DNA of 64,000 bases from Hypomesus transpacificus (lineage: Eukaryota > Chordata > Actinopteri > Osmeriformes > Osmeridae): contig NC_061078.1 of NCBI RefSeq assembly GCF_021917145.1, positions 4,570,039 to 4,634,038 of the forward strand. The letters are read 5' to 3'. Below, piece after piece: positions 11,663-25,200 of this stretch. The translations under genes and the position numbers were made by a program. The notes under the pieces were generated by a model. The model saw only the letters and a list, made by a program, of their open reading frames with translations. It did not search any database and was not told the DNA's origin. Position 1 is the stretch's first letter. Every line of letters starts with the position of its first letter.

Positions 11663-12493
11663 AAAAGAGTCTGTCATGGTTTAATTTGTTTTCTGATGAG
11701 ATGTGATCTTTTAATCACTGTTTCAGATTGTAAATGAAAAAATACTCAAAGAAAAACCCATTAACAATTTGTATTAAGAACATACATATGACACCAAACA
11801 CATTACTTATTGAGTTTAAATGTTTTAGACACTCACCTTTTGGAAAGTGTTTTTAAAATCCAGAACGGAATGTTTGCTTTCATTTTGTACTTACTTGTTC
11901 CACTAGCCCACAAGCAAGCACACAAATACAAGCATTTACAAAAGGTTTCTCGAACCATGATTATATATTATAAAGAAATCCTTTTTTACTATTTTTTTTG
12001 CCGTAATTTCTAAACATTTTATTTGAAATTTAACAACAACAAACTTCTGTGGCTTGCAGGTGACCACAGAGAATACATCCTGCATGTCTCTTTGTCTGGT
12101 CCTTGACAGCAGTGCTATGTACTAGGACTCACTTTCATTCATTATTGTTTTCTAAATGTTGTTTGACAATAGGTTTTTCTAATCTAATTTTTGTAGAATT
12201 TCATGTAATTATATGTTACAATTCTCAGAACTGTATTGAATAAAAATTGTATTAATCACATGCGTATTGTCCTCTATTGAAATGCTCAAATGTGGGCGGC
12301 TTGTGCAAAAGACAAAACCTGAAATATGTTTTTATTGACTGTTAACACAAAAAATAATAATACACCAGCTATGTGAGTTATTGAATGTGTAACAACACTA
12401 CTGTTGATGAATTGCATGAGAAGGACCTTTCAGAACAAGGGCATAATAGCAGACACTTTTTACTTTGTCTGTGTGTCTCAGAAATATTTTGTC

Positions 12494-12759
12494 CATTCCA
12501 TACTGTTGTCTCAAATTCCCTTTACAATCCATTCCTGTTTCAATGAACCTTTTCCTGATAGAGGCAAAGGAAGTTGGGCCAGGTGAGACTCGTTCTTTGT
12601 GCGGTTTTAGACTGGGATGAATACAGCCGTACTCTCTCGGGACTATTCTTTTTCAAACCCCGGCACCCCCTTGCTGAGTTGGTCGCAATCATTGTTTCGC
12701 TCCAGCATTAACCACATTCCAGAGAGCCGCAGCGCACCCAGTCTGCTTCCTCGCATTCC
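12494..12759 (+). promoter_or_regulatory. Cluster of four TEAD-type CATTCC motifs upstream of wtip
   Basis: CATTCC occurs on the plus strand at 12494, 12530, 12715 and 12754, that is 480-740 bp before the wtip ATG. CATTCC is the M-CAT core bound by TEAD factors. Binding is inferred from motif density only. Confidence 0.35.
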
Positions 12760-13235
12760 ATCTCTACGAACGAGTCCTCTGCCTGAAATTGTGTTTAATA
12801 GGAATTTTGACCACATCTACGAGCTTTTGCGTGCATGTAGCAAATAATTATAATGCTCTAGAATATTTGCCTCACTTGAAATTTGTACCTGACGATTTAA
12901 AAGAAATGTTGAGAAAACTAACAAGGGGAAATTCCTCCGCGTAGCGCGCCATTGACTGTAAAGACCTTTCAACTTAACAAAAACTGAAGTTGACAAACGT
13001 ATCCTGTCGTTGAAACTTTGAGAAAGAGGTTTATATTTTAGAGAAAGAAAACCATGCACTGCGCTGAGATTTCCAAGCACATTGGTCGTTTGGGAAATGA
13101 GCGACGCTTGTAAGCCAGCGTTTTGTTATGATTTCCATGTGAAATGCAATTACTGCTATCTCGTACTCGGTAGTTGGCTGGCTGAGTAGCCTAGTGCACA
13201 CTCTCTGAACTTGTTTCTCGCCCCTGGAGCAAAAC

Positions 13236-16200
13236 ATGGATCACTATGAGGAAGATTTGGGACTCCGGGCAAGTAAATTGATGGAGGATCTTTCTTTATA
13301 TGGAGCATACAAAGATGGGATGTACAATGTAAGGAGGGACTTGGTCATAAACCCTGATTTAGATTTTTCGGTTCCAGCGATACCAGAGCAAAAAAGTAAG
13401 ACAATGAATGGTAACTCTGCGCCGCACCAGCAGCTCCACACCGTTGAAAATTACATGTCTGGGAATAAAGTGTACAACGCGGCTCCCGTGCGCCCCGTGA
13501 ATGGCAACCGAGCGGTTCCGGATTTTTGTACCCCTCAAAGAGACAGCGTTTATAACGAGGACAGCTATTGCACCAAATCCGAAGTTGCTTTGCCGTGTTA
13601 TAGCGGCGCGTCTGAGCGGCATAAGAGGTATTCCTTGGAAGTGCAGGGGCACAGGTACAGCACCGGTAGCGCATTCGACGGCGTTATTCTCAACAAACCT
13701 TTACCCATACCTGGCAACAGATGCAACAGTATCTGCGTAACGCCGAACCATGACGGTAGATACAGTGCAACCAGCCCTCGTTCGAGTTTAGCATCTTCCC
13801 TGTCCTCTCAGGAGCAAAGCAAACATGCAAGCCCGAGGTCGAGCATCAGTAGTCCCCGCACGAGTTTGGTCGTGCCTGGACAAGACAAATACACAAGTCC
13901 CAGATCCAGTCTGGTACACTGCGAAGGGAGCAGTGTCCTGAGTCCCCGGTCCAGCTATGCAAGCACAGCCAGCGACACAAGTAAACATTCCAGCCCAAGG
14001 GCCAGTCTGAACAGCTATGACTGCTGTAGTAAGCCCAGCAGTAACCGCACAAGCGGCATTAGTATGGGATATGACCAAAGGCACATCAGTCCCAGGTCCA
14101 GTACGGCAAGCCAGTACTCCTGTACCACCAGTCCAAGATCTAGCTATTCTGATTCTCGATACATGCCTATGGGGAACCATGATCTTGATGGTACAGTATT
14201 GCATGGCATGCCAATGACCAGTCCCCGGTCTAGCATCTGCAGCCAGGATGGCAGCGCAAGGCCAGGCATGACAACAAACTGTGTTGTTAGTCCCCGCTCC
14301 AGCATCTCAAGTCACAGTTCTAGAAGTTCTCGTAGCTCAAGGGGATCTATGAGCACCTACCCGGATCTCCAACTGCCCTCGCCTCGCTCCTCAATGCTTG
14401 GGACTAGTTTGCATGAGGACACACTACTTCAAGATTTTGGAGAGGCAAATGGTGTCCATAATCGAATCAATTTCCAAGCGCTCTCTGCCATGCCCGATTT
14501 CCAGCCCCAGCAGTCAGCCCAGCCAGGCATGAGTCCAGAGGTGACTGCCGGTTCCCCATCATCTTTCAGTTATGGGGTAACCTCAAAAAACTCAGCCTCA
14601 GGCCAGAGGTTTAAGCTTCCTTACCAGGTGACCCCATGCAGAGAGAGTGGACCAAGCCAGGCAGAGAGGAGGCTGGAGGCCCTCACACTGGAGCTGGAGA
14701 AGGAGTTAGAGATGCACATGAAAAAAGAATACTTTGGTAAGTATAACTCCCCTAGAATACCAGTCAGCTTTGATCAAAAGTGTGTTTTGAGAGACAGGCC
14801 TACCCAATCCTATAGCCAATCACATGTTGAACACATTTGACAAATATTCTAGTGGATAGGTGTGATTATTAGTAGTTATACAACTGTGTGGTTTTTATGA
14901 CATTAATGACAATCAGCTTTTTAGGCTTCAGTGTTGAAATCCCGAAACGATTTAGCTAGCATAAACAAATGGACAGAAAACGTTATGACATGAGTAAGAC
15001 TAGGCTAGGTCTTTTGTATTCATGTCTTGTTTAGCATTACACACATTGCAGTCTGGTGTGAGGGGTTATGAACTTGAACTTCAGTGGAGGCCATTGGTCC
15101 TCGAATGGGTTAGCAACCTCAACCCAAGCAACATTTGGAAGTAAATAAGCAACTGAAAAACCACACAGGTAAATTCTAAATTATTTCTTAATTAGAAAAT
15201 AGAGCTCTATGAATAAATCATACTCCTTTAGACTTAACTGCTGTGTTTGCTAATGAGTGTTGGGCTAACTGGAGCATCAACTGAGTGTGATCTGGCCTGC
15301 ATTGTCCATACAGCCACTAGTACCCAGACCACTGATTGGTGGAAAGAGCTGGCCTGGTCACAGCAGTCCAGAAATTGTCCAATCAAATGGGGCTACTGTT
15401 GTCCAGAGTAGCCCATTTACTATTTCCTTTGGTGTGTGTGTGTATGAGAGCTTCAACTTCTTGGTAGAAAGGTGGGGTGAGCCCTACTTTCTTAAAATTG
15501 GACCACTGTCCCATTCAATAAACCACATGATCTCTTGATTTGTAATCATCCTTTGTCTTTGGAAACCACAGTGCAATTGGATTGTGGTTACATTGTTAAA
15601 ACGCTGTTTTACTAGAGATATATTATTACTGGCCATGTTTCACGGCATGTTGTTACAGGCAATTCCATTGGTCACCCTGTAACCTATACGTTTGTAACAT
15701 ATTATCTGATTTACAGTGTCTTTAATTCTTCTATGTCTTTATCAATTATAGTACTACTTCATATTTTTTTATCGGTGACTGCTGATAAAAGTACTGAAAA
15801 TACTCCTAATAGAGCTTTGTTACCTCATAAAGGTCTACTTGCATCTTCAACAAACCACATGTGTATTTTATAATGGCAACAACAAGTCCCTCTGTGGCCT
15901 TTGCAGGGAAATACTAATTTCTGACTTGGCAGAGCTAACGTTTACACAGCACTGAGTGCTGCTGAATGGAATCTTCTGTTCTGAGACAGCAGATCCCCTT
16001 CAGTGATTCAATGGTCTTGCTGAAAACGGGCTCAGCAGTCAACTTCTGGAAGGGACTTCTCTTGGACACTTCTGCCTGTCTCAGGCTGAGTTTCTACTTG
16101 ACGCGTTGTGTTTGTCGTTTTGTTGTGCAATGTCTGAGGTGTGGGTGTTCCCCCAGGATCAGAGGGTTCTACTAAAGTCAACAACTTTCTCCCGGGAAAT

Positions 16201-19200
16201 GCCATTAGAACATGCCCGCCTCTGAATGTGCAGCCAGACACAGGACTGTAGTCAGAGAACAGTGGTGTGATTCTGCCAGCCAGTCAGTTGGCTCAGAGTG
16301 GGCTGGGTTTATTACAGAGGAGCAGGTGAGAGCAGAGAATGCAGACACAACCCCCCTCCCCGCTTCCAAAACCAGAGCCAAGAAAGACGGCTCAGTTTCC
16401 GTGGCGACGGCGGAGAAATTGATGGCTGGGGCTTTGAGGCCTGTGCTGTCGCGCTGCGTGGTTCAGCCTGCAAGGCCCCTGTGTGGCCTCTGTTTGTTGT
16501 GGTGGCGAAGTAGCTGTGAATCAACAGCTGGCAGCAGCAACAGCATTGAAGGTCCTGAGCGGACCCGCCCCGCCCCCACCCCAGCTCCTCACGACCCCCT
16601 CCCCCCCCCCTCACACACACACACACCCCGCCCTGCCCCCACCCCTGCGTAGCCCTTCATTAACCAGCCAGTGGGGAGTCGGGCAGCACCAGACACTTGG
16701 CACACGATGTTGGCTGGCGGGCCAGACATGGCTGGTGGGGGTCAAGTCTGATCACCTGCTCAGAATAATAATGACAGTAGTCATACACACATGCTGACAT
16801 AGAGAGTAGAGTTTGAACCAGTCACCCTTTATAGCAGCCCATCAATACTGGACACTGGATCGCATCTTCACATGCTATTATATAGTAGTGGCAACCTGGA
16901 ATAAATGAACTAGTACAACAATGGTCTACACAGTCTAAACAGGTTTACTGTTTTCAGACTTCCATAGTGCCCTTACCGTTCAAGGGACTGAACATGTATG
17001 TCTGTTCTCATGAGTGATGTCTGGGCTGTTTTTATGGCCTTATGAGTTTTGAGTGATGTTGTTACAAGTGACCCTGGAGTAGTGAACAAACTGTCCCTGT
17101 GTGAAAATGTGTTGCTCCCAGCATGACGGAGGACGAATGAGAATGATTTACAGCCTTGTCTCCACAAATATGCCGTGTCTACAACATAGCGACTTAAGTT
17201 TAACGAGAGCATAGACCTGAACTATCTACATGTTACTTATCGAATTTTTGGCTTAATGGTCTACAAAATTATTGTATTGCCGTAGGTATGGGTGTTGCTC
17301 TGCTACAGATACCAAATACCAACTTCTTAACCTGAACCTAAAACCTTCTTTTTCTCTTTTGTGTGAAGCACCATCACAGTCACATCAGTGACACATGGAA
17401 AACATGGCAAAGTGTAATGCAACAGTTTCTTCCCCCACCACCCTCACACCCTTTTCCCTTGTCCTGTTGTTGCCCAAATCCTAGTTATGGGTTTAAACTG
17501 TGTAGCAAAAGTAATAAGGAACTAAAACACAGACTTTTTTTCCTGGCTAGTTTTAATTATGATTAACTGGCCTGCTAAGCTCCTCTACCCATTTTCATGT
17601 AAAACACTAACCATTTAATTGTACCATGTACTAGAGACTTCATTAGAACATTTAGGAACTACTCTAGAATCAACCATCTTACCATACCGTTTCCCCCTCT
17701 TAAAGCAATTTCTCTCCATTATTTCATTTTTCCTTGCACGACAATCTTTCCATCTTAAATTTCCATCTTACGGATCTTCAGTAGTGTTGATGATGCGTAA
17801 GGTGGTTCACATTATGAAGTGCATGTGGTTCGTAGTTTTGTTTACATTTTGTTAGCAAGCTCTAACCTAATTGTAGTGGAAATAAACTTTTTTAAGCACA
17901 GTGGAACTTTGTGTTAAGAGAAAAAATGGCACACCAAAATCTTTATAATGTTAAAAATGTCCACATAACTGATTGAAATACTGTTGCTTTACTCCACTTT
18001 ATTGTCAACATACTGTTTTGCAATCAACTCAGTGTAGCCTAGCTATCTTGGTAGGGAGATACTGTGGGGGTTTTAGGCAAGTGCATGCTGTTGGAATGCA
18101 GTAGAAGTGGATGGAGAAACTGAAGGAGACCTTGGTCTGGAGAATGCACAATAAACTGTGTGTGGGGGGCAGAGGTCAGGATAGTGACCTGCTTTAGATA
18201 CCGGCAAGTGGTGGGAGTCCACAGAACCACACACCCACTCACACGCTCCAAAATGGTTATCACATTCTCTGGGGCACTTGACTAACTTCTGAGGGAACAT
18301 AGATCCTTAACCTGTCTGCAAGCATAGTTAGCATACACTTGCTAGCGGTGGGGATGGAAAAAGATAAACCCCATTGCTCAGAAATGTTCCAGATGTTACT
18401 GTAGCAAGGACATACAGGAACTCACTGGGCCTAAACTATGAAGTGGTCTAGGGAGTCAGGTGGCTGAGCGGTTAGGGAATCGGGCTAGTAATCAGAAGGT
18501 TGCCGGTTTGATTCCCCGTGTGCAAAATTACTTTGTGTCCTTGGGCAAGGCACTTCATGCTACGTGCCTCGGGGAGAATGTCCCTGTACTTACTGTAAGT
18601 CGCTCTGGATAAGAGCGTCTGCTAAATGACTAAATGTAATGTAAAAATTGTCTAGGTTTGTAGACCGTGCAGATTGGTAACCTGCAGCAGTCTAATCACA
18701 GTCTAACTGCAGTCAGCTGAGAAATGATTAGAATCAATCTGTTTGCCAAATACTATTTGGTCCAAGACCCTCAGACAGAACTCTCCAAACTAGATTGGAC
18801 CTATGTCTTGTTTTTCACTCTCTGATAGTAAGGTTGCCCTGTTTCCCAGTATTTCAGGGTTGCTCATTACAGGATGCAGGGTTAACAGCTGAGATTTGGG
18901 ATCAAGCTAGCTGGCAGTTGTTTTTCATTTCCTTGCCAAAGGCTATCACAGGTATTTATTTTGGCTAAGCCCTCATAAAGATTAAGATGATTCATCATTT
19001 AGTTGTTATTGTAGGGAAGATAGCTCTTAGTTTCCCGGTCAGTTATCGTTTTTTAAACGCAGGAACAGTCAGGAGTTGTAGATTGCAATAGAAAGGCCAA
19101 TATTTGACTTTGATCCTACTGAACTTTACAGAGGCCATGTTTAAAGGAAAAGCTATTTGCTAATAAATTTCATGTGCTTCACTTCCAGTGCCCTTTTGGT

Positions 19201-22200
19201 GTTTTCACAATGCTAAGAGAGTTATCATATTACAGCTATAGCAATGAAACAGCTAACGCTATATATAGAATGTGTGGCTTTTTAATGAGTTCTACTTGTT
19301 TCATCTCTCTGAAATGGATTCTGAGACTCAATGATTTGTCTGAGATGAGACTTTCTTCATCAGAGACATTGTGGGGGTGGGGGGTGGGGGGGGCATTTGA
19401 GTCAGCCCCCTGTTGGGATGTTGTGTCCTGTAGGCGTGGTGACCCTGGACTCACCCCACCCAGGCTTTGACCCTGCACTCGCTATGGAATGTGACCCCGA
19501 CGGAGGCCATCTTGTGCGTGAGAGCTTGGGGGATCATTAGTCTATGTCCACATACTCTCCAGTCATGGCCTTCCTTGCTTCTGTTCTTCCTTAAGGCCAC
19601 AGAGGGAAGTTCCACTGAGGAACCAGACAGACTATAACCAGAGGTTTCCAGAATCCTGTGACCCTCAAGGCTCCACTCCTAGTTTTCTTCTCCCAATTTC
19701 AGTCTTTTACAATTCAGTGGTTCTTCCCCGGATCGAGTTCCACCACCTGGCCAGACCCACTGGTTTGCACTGGTCACCAGGTAGCAACAGGTCAGGTGTG
19801 GGAGGGTAGTGTTTGACCCATGAGAAGAGAACACTGAGATACTGGTTCTTCAACAAGTTCAGTCTTTAACAAAAAAAAAATTAAGTAAAAGAAAAACAAC
19901 TACTGGCTCACCTGTGTCTAACTAAATCACAAGATGGATGATAACTTGTATTTGTTACCTTTTTCAGGTATCTGTATCAAATGTGGGAAAGGTGTGTATG
20001 GAGCCAGCCAAGCCTGTCAGGCCATGGGGAACCTGTACCACACTAACTGCTTCACCTGCTGCTCCTGTGGTAAGTTGGCAGTGCTCTGTCATCATCGCAG
20101 TTCTTCCCTATCTGTTGGGTCCTCTGAACACTTCAGTACCACTTCATTTCATGGGATAAACATTGTAGGTGAGTTGTCAAATTCAGTGTAGAACATTAGA
20201 ACATGTTGTTAGTGAACAGCTTTGAAATGAGGAAAGTTCTGAAGACTGGAGTGAAATCAACAGTTAACCTAAAGGATGTGGAGATTGGGTGTGTGCACTG
20301 CCACTTGTCACCTGACTCCAACACTCCTCTCGTGTTTCGAAGTGAAACGAGGGAGATGATTGAGTGGTTGGAGCAACTTGGCCTTCATTCATGTCCGATG
20401 TAGGCTTCATAGATACCGATCCCTTATCATTTACACGTAACTCAATCCACATAAACACACTTATTGTATGGATGAAACATAAGGTACAGTGTCTTTAGTC
20501 CCAACGTCTTTCAATACTGTTCTCTGACCTCATAAACATTTTCTTCCTCAAGTTTAAATTGTACAGAAGGGCTGTGATGTGTATTATTGTGTATTAGTTT
20601 GGCACATTAATCCATAGTAAGTGAATACGTTTTCCTCTGCTAGTTCTTTTGTTACCATCTCAGTTTTGTTCTCAGTGAACGAAGGCTCTACTGGTCATCT
20701 CGACTATTAAAATGTCTTGATCATTTATCTGTAACATAAACTCTGTGATGTATTATCTGGTCGTCTTGTGAATGTTTGCCTTTAAGCAGAGTGTTTTGAA
20801 GGCCAATGAGAGGTTTAGTTTGAAAGTGCCTGCGGATGTCATAACACGATCCAGTGATTTATAAGGACTTTACGCTTTTCAGGGCTTGTTTGTTTGTTTC
20901 TTTCAAATAGTGGACTAGATTGTGCCAAACTTACGGTTGTGTGAGAGTCAGGCCTGACCAGTGAGGGACAGACGGGGAGACTTTGCTGAGACATTGCTCG
21001 CTGGTAGCCTTGGGCTTTGTTTAACCATGCATAATTGAGCCCTCCTCTTGGCTTACTCCCATGGTTGCACCCTTTTTTCATGAAATGGCCAGGAATGCAA
21101 ACTACCCCCCTCCACTTCAGCCAGCCAGCCTTCCCTCGAGGACCTCAATCAGACAGTCACAAAGTGTACCAGGCCTGAATATCTGAGGGGGGGGAGGGGG
21201 GGGGGGGGGGAGGCCTGGCATGGGCTATAAGCAAACAACACACAGACCCATGCACATGCACATACACATGCACACACACACTCAAGCATGCCTGTTTCCC
21301 GTAACGTCACAGCCTCATAGTTGTAAGTCGCACCTGGCCAGCCTGCCAGCCAACCGGTCAGTCAGCTTGTTGTTTTATCCGGTATTTAAACCAAGCCCAG
21401 ACGGGATCTCACCCACATGTCTTTGCTCTGCCAGCTCGTGCCTGTAATATGGGTCATAGCTGATGAATCAGTATGTTTCTGTAATATTACCTGCCTCTCC
21501 AAGCTCACCAGACACTCTAGAGTACAGCCGTAGGCCTCACATTTGTGGAACCTGTTTATGATGCATGGGCTCGTCTCGCCACCTGCACCTGGCACACAGG
21601 GTGCGCCCAAAGTGTGAATAAACATCCCACTTCAAAGTGTGAGGTGTGGAACTGACCTTATGTCTGGTGATGTAGCTTTGTGGTTCACCTGAACTTCCCC
21701 AATGGAAGACAGTGCACATTGTGAGGCGGCTTTTGTAGAATAACAACGGATTACTTCTCCTCTGTCCTTATTTAAATCAAATGTTATTGGTGTAGCCCGT
21801 TTTACAAGCACTGTCACCGAGGTCTTCAAATGCCCATAGGAACTGCACCAAAACCAACTTAAACCCTCAACCTCATTGGCTGTTTGTCTTGACTAACATG
21901 GATTCTTGGGGGAGTCAAGGTGTGAAAGCATTATCCATGAGAGAGCACCATAACTTGGAGACATTAATGCCTGGGAGACTTTGGGGGTTTCCTATGTATG
22001 AGGTGTCTGTGATTCTCTCAGAGCCACATTATGGTAAATAATGGGTTCCTAGTTCTCCCATCTGGAGACTGCTAGAGCCACAGCTCAATCTGCAGGCCTG
22101 CACATGCTTTCCCTGCTGTCCCAGGACACAACAAACCCCCGTCTAAAGTTCCCCTCATTTGGGTGACTCACCCCCTTCAGCATCCATCCTTTCCTGCCTA

Positions 22201-25200
22201 CCCCCAGCACTGAGCTGAGCAGACCCTCCCTCCATCCCTCTCCCTCCATCCCTCTCTGCCCTCCCTCTCTGCCCTCCCTCTCTGCCCTCCCTCCCCCTCT
22301 TATCCTCAGCACACAGCCTGCAGGTGATAAAGGCCTACTTGTTCTGAGACGAGAGAGTGGGAGGAGAGGGAGCCACTGGGGGAGGAGAAGGGAGAAGGTG
22401 TGTGGGTGTGGAACCTGAGAAATGTTTTCGTTCGGCATCCAGAAATCTGTTTACAATGAACATAATGGATGCTGCGTGGACAGTTGAATTTGGAATATGT
22501 TAATTTGTACTCTACTTGGGTATAATTTAATTGTGGATTCAGAAAATGTTGTTGTTGAATCCACCCTCATCTATCTTTTATTTACTTTTCGTTTATTCAA
22601 AGCAGGCTAATAATGTATTCTTTAGCAGATGCTGTTATCCAAAGCAACATACAGGGGTGGATCTGAGCTTGTGACCTCTTGATATTCAGTTGAATGGCCT
22701 TCCACTGAGCTTATTGTGCCTAAGGCCAGCGATCATATTGTTAAAAAACAAGAGTAGGATTTTATAAAAATTCTGTCTGGACTTTCATTGTCTGCTAATG
22801 GCAGAATGTTTGTAGTCAAGTCATCCTACAGAGAACAATGAGTCTCTCTAACCAGTAAGACATATCTGTCTGCACCTCAGAGTGTGATCACATCACTGGA
22901 ACCAGGGTACACATCACTGGAACCAGGCTATACATCACTGGAACCAGGCAACACATCACTGGAAACAGGCTACACATCACTGAAACCAGAATACACATCA
23001 CTGGAACCAGAATACACATCACTGGAACTAGAATACACATCACTGCAAACAGGCTCCAGATCACTGGAACCAGGCTACACATCACTGCAAACAGGCTCCA
23101 CATCACTGGAACAGACATGGGGCCGGGTATTGTCCCCCTTATGCTCTGTTTTCTGATGAGTATTCCCCAAATCATAATCACTCTCTTGTTGGTTTAGAGA
23201 CAACTAAATGACCGAAGGGTGACATCACTGGATCCCTTTATGGTGAGGTCACACTAGTCCTGGCTCCCATGTGGGTTTGAGAGATGACCCAGTTGTAGTG
23301 ATATTTTCAGATGCCAGGGCATGACCTCTGGACTGACGGTGCTTTGACAGACCCTCCAGGTTGCAAGGTGGGACAGTGATTTTAGTACCTTGAACAGGTT
23401 ATTAGATTGTTGTTGTCTCTGTACGATAACACACAGCATGTGCATTGATAACCGTTGAAGGGTCAAGAATTACACATTATTTCAAGATCTGCGCCTCTAT
23501 GGGCATGTCCGTGAAACGGAACCTCCATGAAACAGTTGAGTCATGGGAAACAGGGTCCATACTAGCAAAGTATACAGGGGGCGGAGGGGGTTTGGGGAAG
23601 GGGGGGATCTCAAGTGTAAAATCCCAATCAGAGAGATTTGGTTCCTGGACTCCATGGAAAATGCCTCATGTCCCACAGTGCTCAGGGGCTGTGAGCTGAG
23701 GAGGGGGTGGAGACCTGTGCACCCCTCTCTTGTGACAAAGGATAGAGGGAGAGGGGGAGTCCTCCCCCTCTCCATGAGGGAGGGAGGGAGGGTGGTTGAA
23801 TGGGACCAGCCAGTGACCTCAGGCAGAAAGAATGTCCCCGTTTGCTCATGCGGCCCGCTCCCCTCGGCAGCAGCATCACAGTCAGCGGACAGAGGCTTTG
23901 TACTCACCTCCCTCTTCAGAGCACAGGCCGCAGACAGAGGCTTTGGACTCACCTCCCTCTTCAGAGCACAGGCCCCAGACAGAGGCTATGTACTCACCTC
24001 CCTCTTCAGAGCACAGGCCCCAGACAGAGGCTTTGGACTCACCTCCCTCTTCAGAGCACAGGCCTCAGACAGAGGCTTTGTACTCACCTCCCTCTTCAGA
24101 GCACAGGCCGCAGACAGAGGCTTTGTACTCACCTCCCTCTTCAGAGCACAGGCCGCAGACAGAGGCTTTGGACTCACCTCCCTCTTCAGAGCACAGGCCG
24201 CAGACCGACACACAGACGTCCCCCACCGCATGGAGTATGTCCATCCCAACCCCAAATGGTTTTAAATGCTTTTAGTGACTTGAAAAAAACAAAAAACACT
24301 GAGTGAGATGATCTTGAAGAGGATGGAGTAATTGTCCTTCTTCATCCCTCCTCCATCCTCCAAATGCCACTGTGTGTCTGTTTAAAAGGCTCACCTATTG
24401 TTCCACAGCATTCTTTCCCGACAACCGATAGTTAAGTGGGAGTTAATGTATTGCTATCTCCCAGCTTTGTGACACTGTGTGTGTGGTTGTGCGTGCGTGT
24501 GAAATACAGCAATTGCATACATTTGGGTGCAGAATAGGGGGAAATGTCTTTCCCATGCCGGGCTACCCCATAAAATCAATGGCAGCTCAGGACGGCAATT
24601 AAACGGGACTAATCCCACAGATTTATGAGCTGCATGTGCTTCGTCTGCCAGGCTGTAGGGTAAAGTCATCGCTCCCCGCCAGAAACAAACGGCTGCCATT
24701 TACTCCATCTGAATGGGCGTGCTTTTAAGGCAGGCAGGCAGGCATGGCAGGGGGTGCAAAAGGCCAGCTCCCACAGAAGAAAGAAGGCCAGATCTCTGTG
24801 GGGTCTGTGGTTTAGACCTGGTTTAAACCTGGAGCCAACCAGCTGAATGACGCCCCATCTCCATGTGGCAGAGCCGGGAACCTCAAAGCGCGGACTTTTG
24901 GGGGAAGACCTGTTAGCTGTGGAGCTCCCTGTATCAAACGTAGAGAGAGCCTCTCTTCAGGGGTTTATTGTTGGACTGTGTGTGGTGTGTGTGTGTGTGC
25001 ACACACAATGAAAGGGGAGCCCTCTGGGGTTTTGAGTAGGGAGTGAGTGGTTGTAGTTTGTACAGCAGATTGTGGTTGCAGTATTGATTGTTGTGGCTGG
25101 CTGGCTGATTGGCTGGGATCTTGTGGAAATCAATGCCCAGAGGACCGGCCCAGTTGTGCCAGCTGATTGGATGGTGTCACCCAGCCAAGCAGCCATCTGC

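Larger units (their letters stand above)
11605..13235 (+). other. sdr42e1 3' UTR and wtip promoter region
   Basis: The left part is the sdr42e1 3' UTR, with AATAAA at 11657-11662 and another at 12239-12244. The right part leads to the wtip start codon and should contain its promoter and 5' UTR. The sequence becomes less AT-rich from about 12600. No extra coding exon was found. Confidence 0.6.

Noticed and set aside
14737..14840. C-terminal extension of WTIP ending in SHVEHI
   Set aside because: This is read-through of a consensus donor (GTAAGT); splicing there restores the conserved LIM1 domain.
18453..18525. tRNA gene
   Set aside because: A and B boxes are present, but the sequence continues into an L2-type tail with target duplications and lacks a proper acceptor stem, so it is a SINE head.
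22884..24306. Long overlapping reading frames across the two minisatellites
   Set aside because: They arise from repeat units that are multiples of three and lie within wtip intron 2, with no splice link or family similarity.
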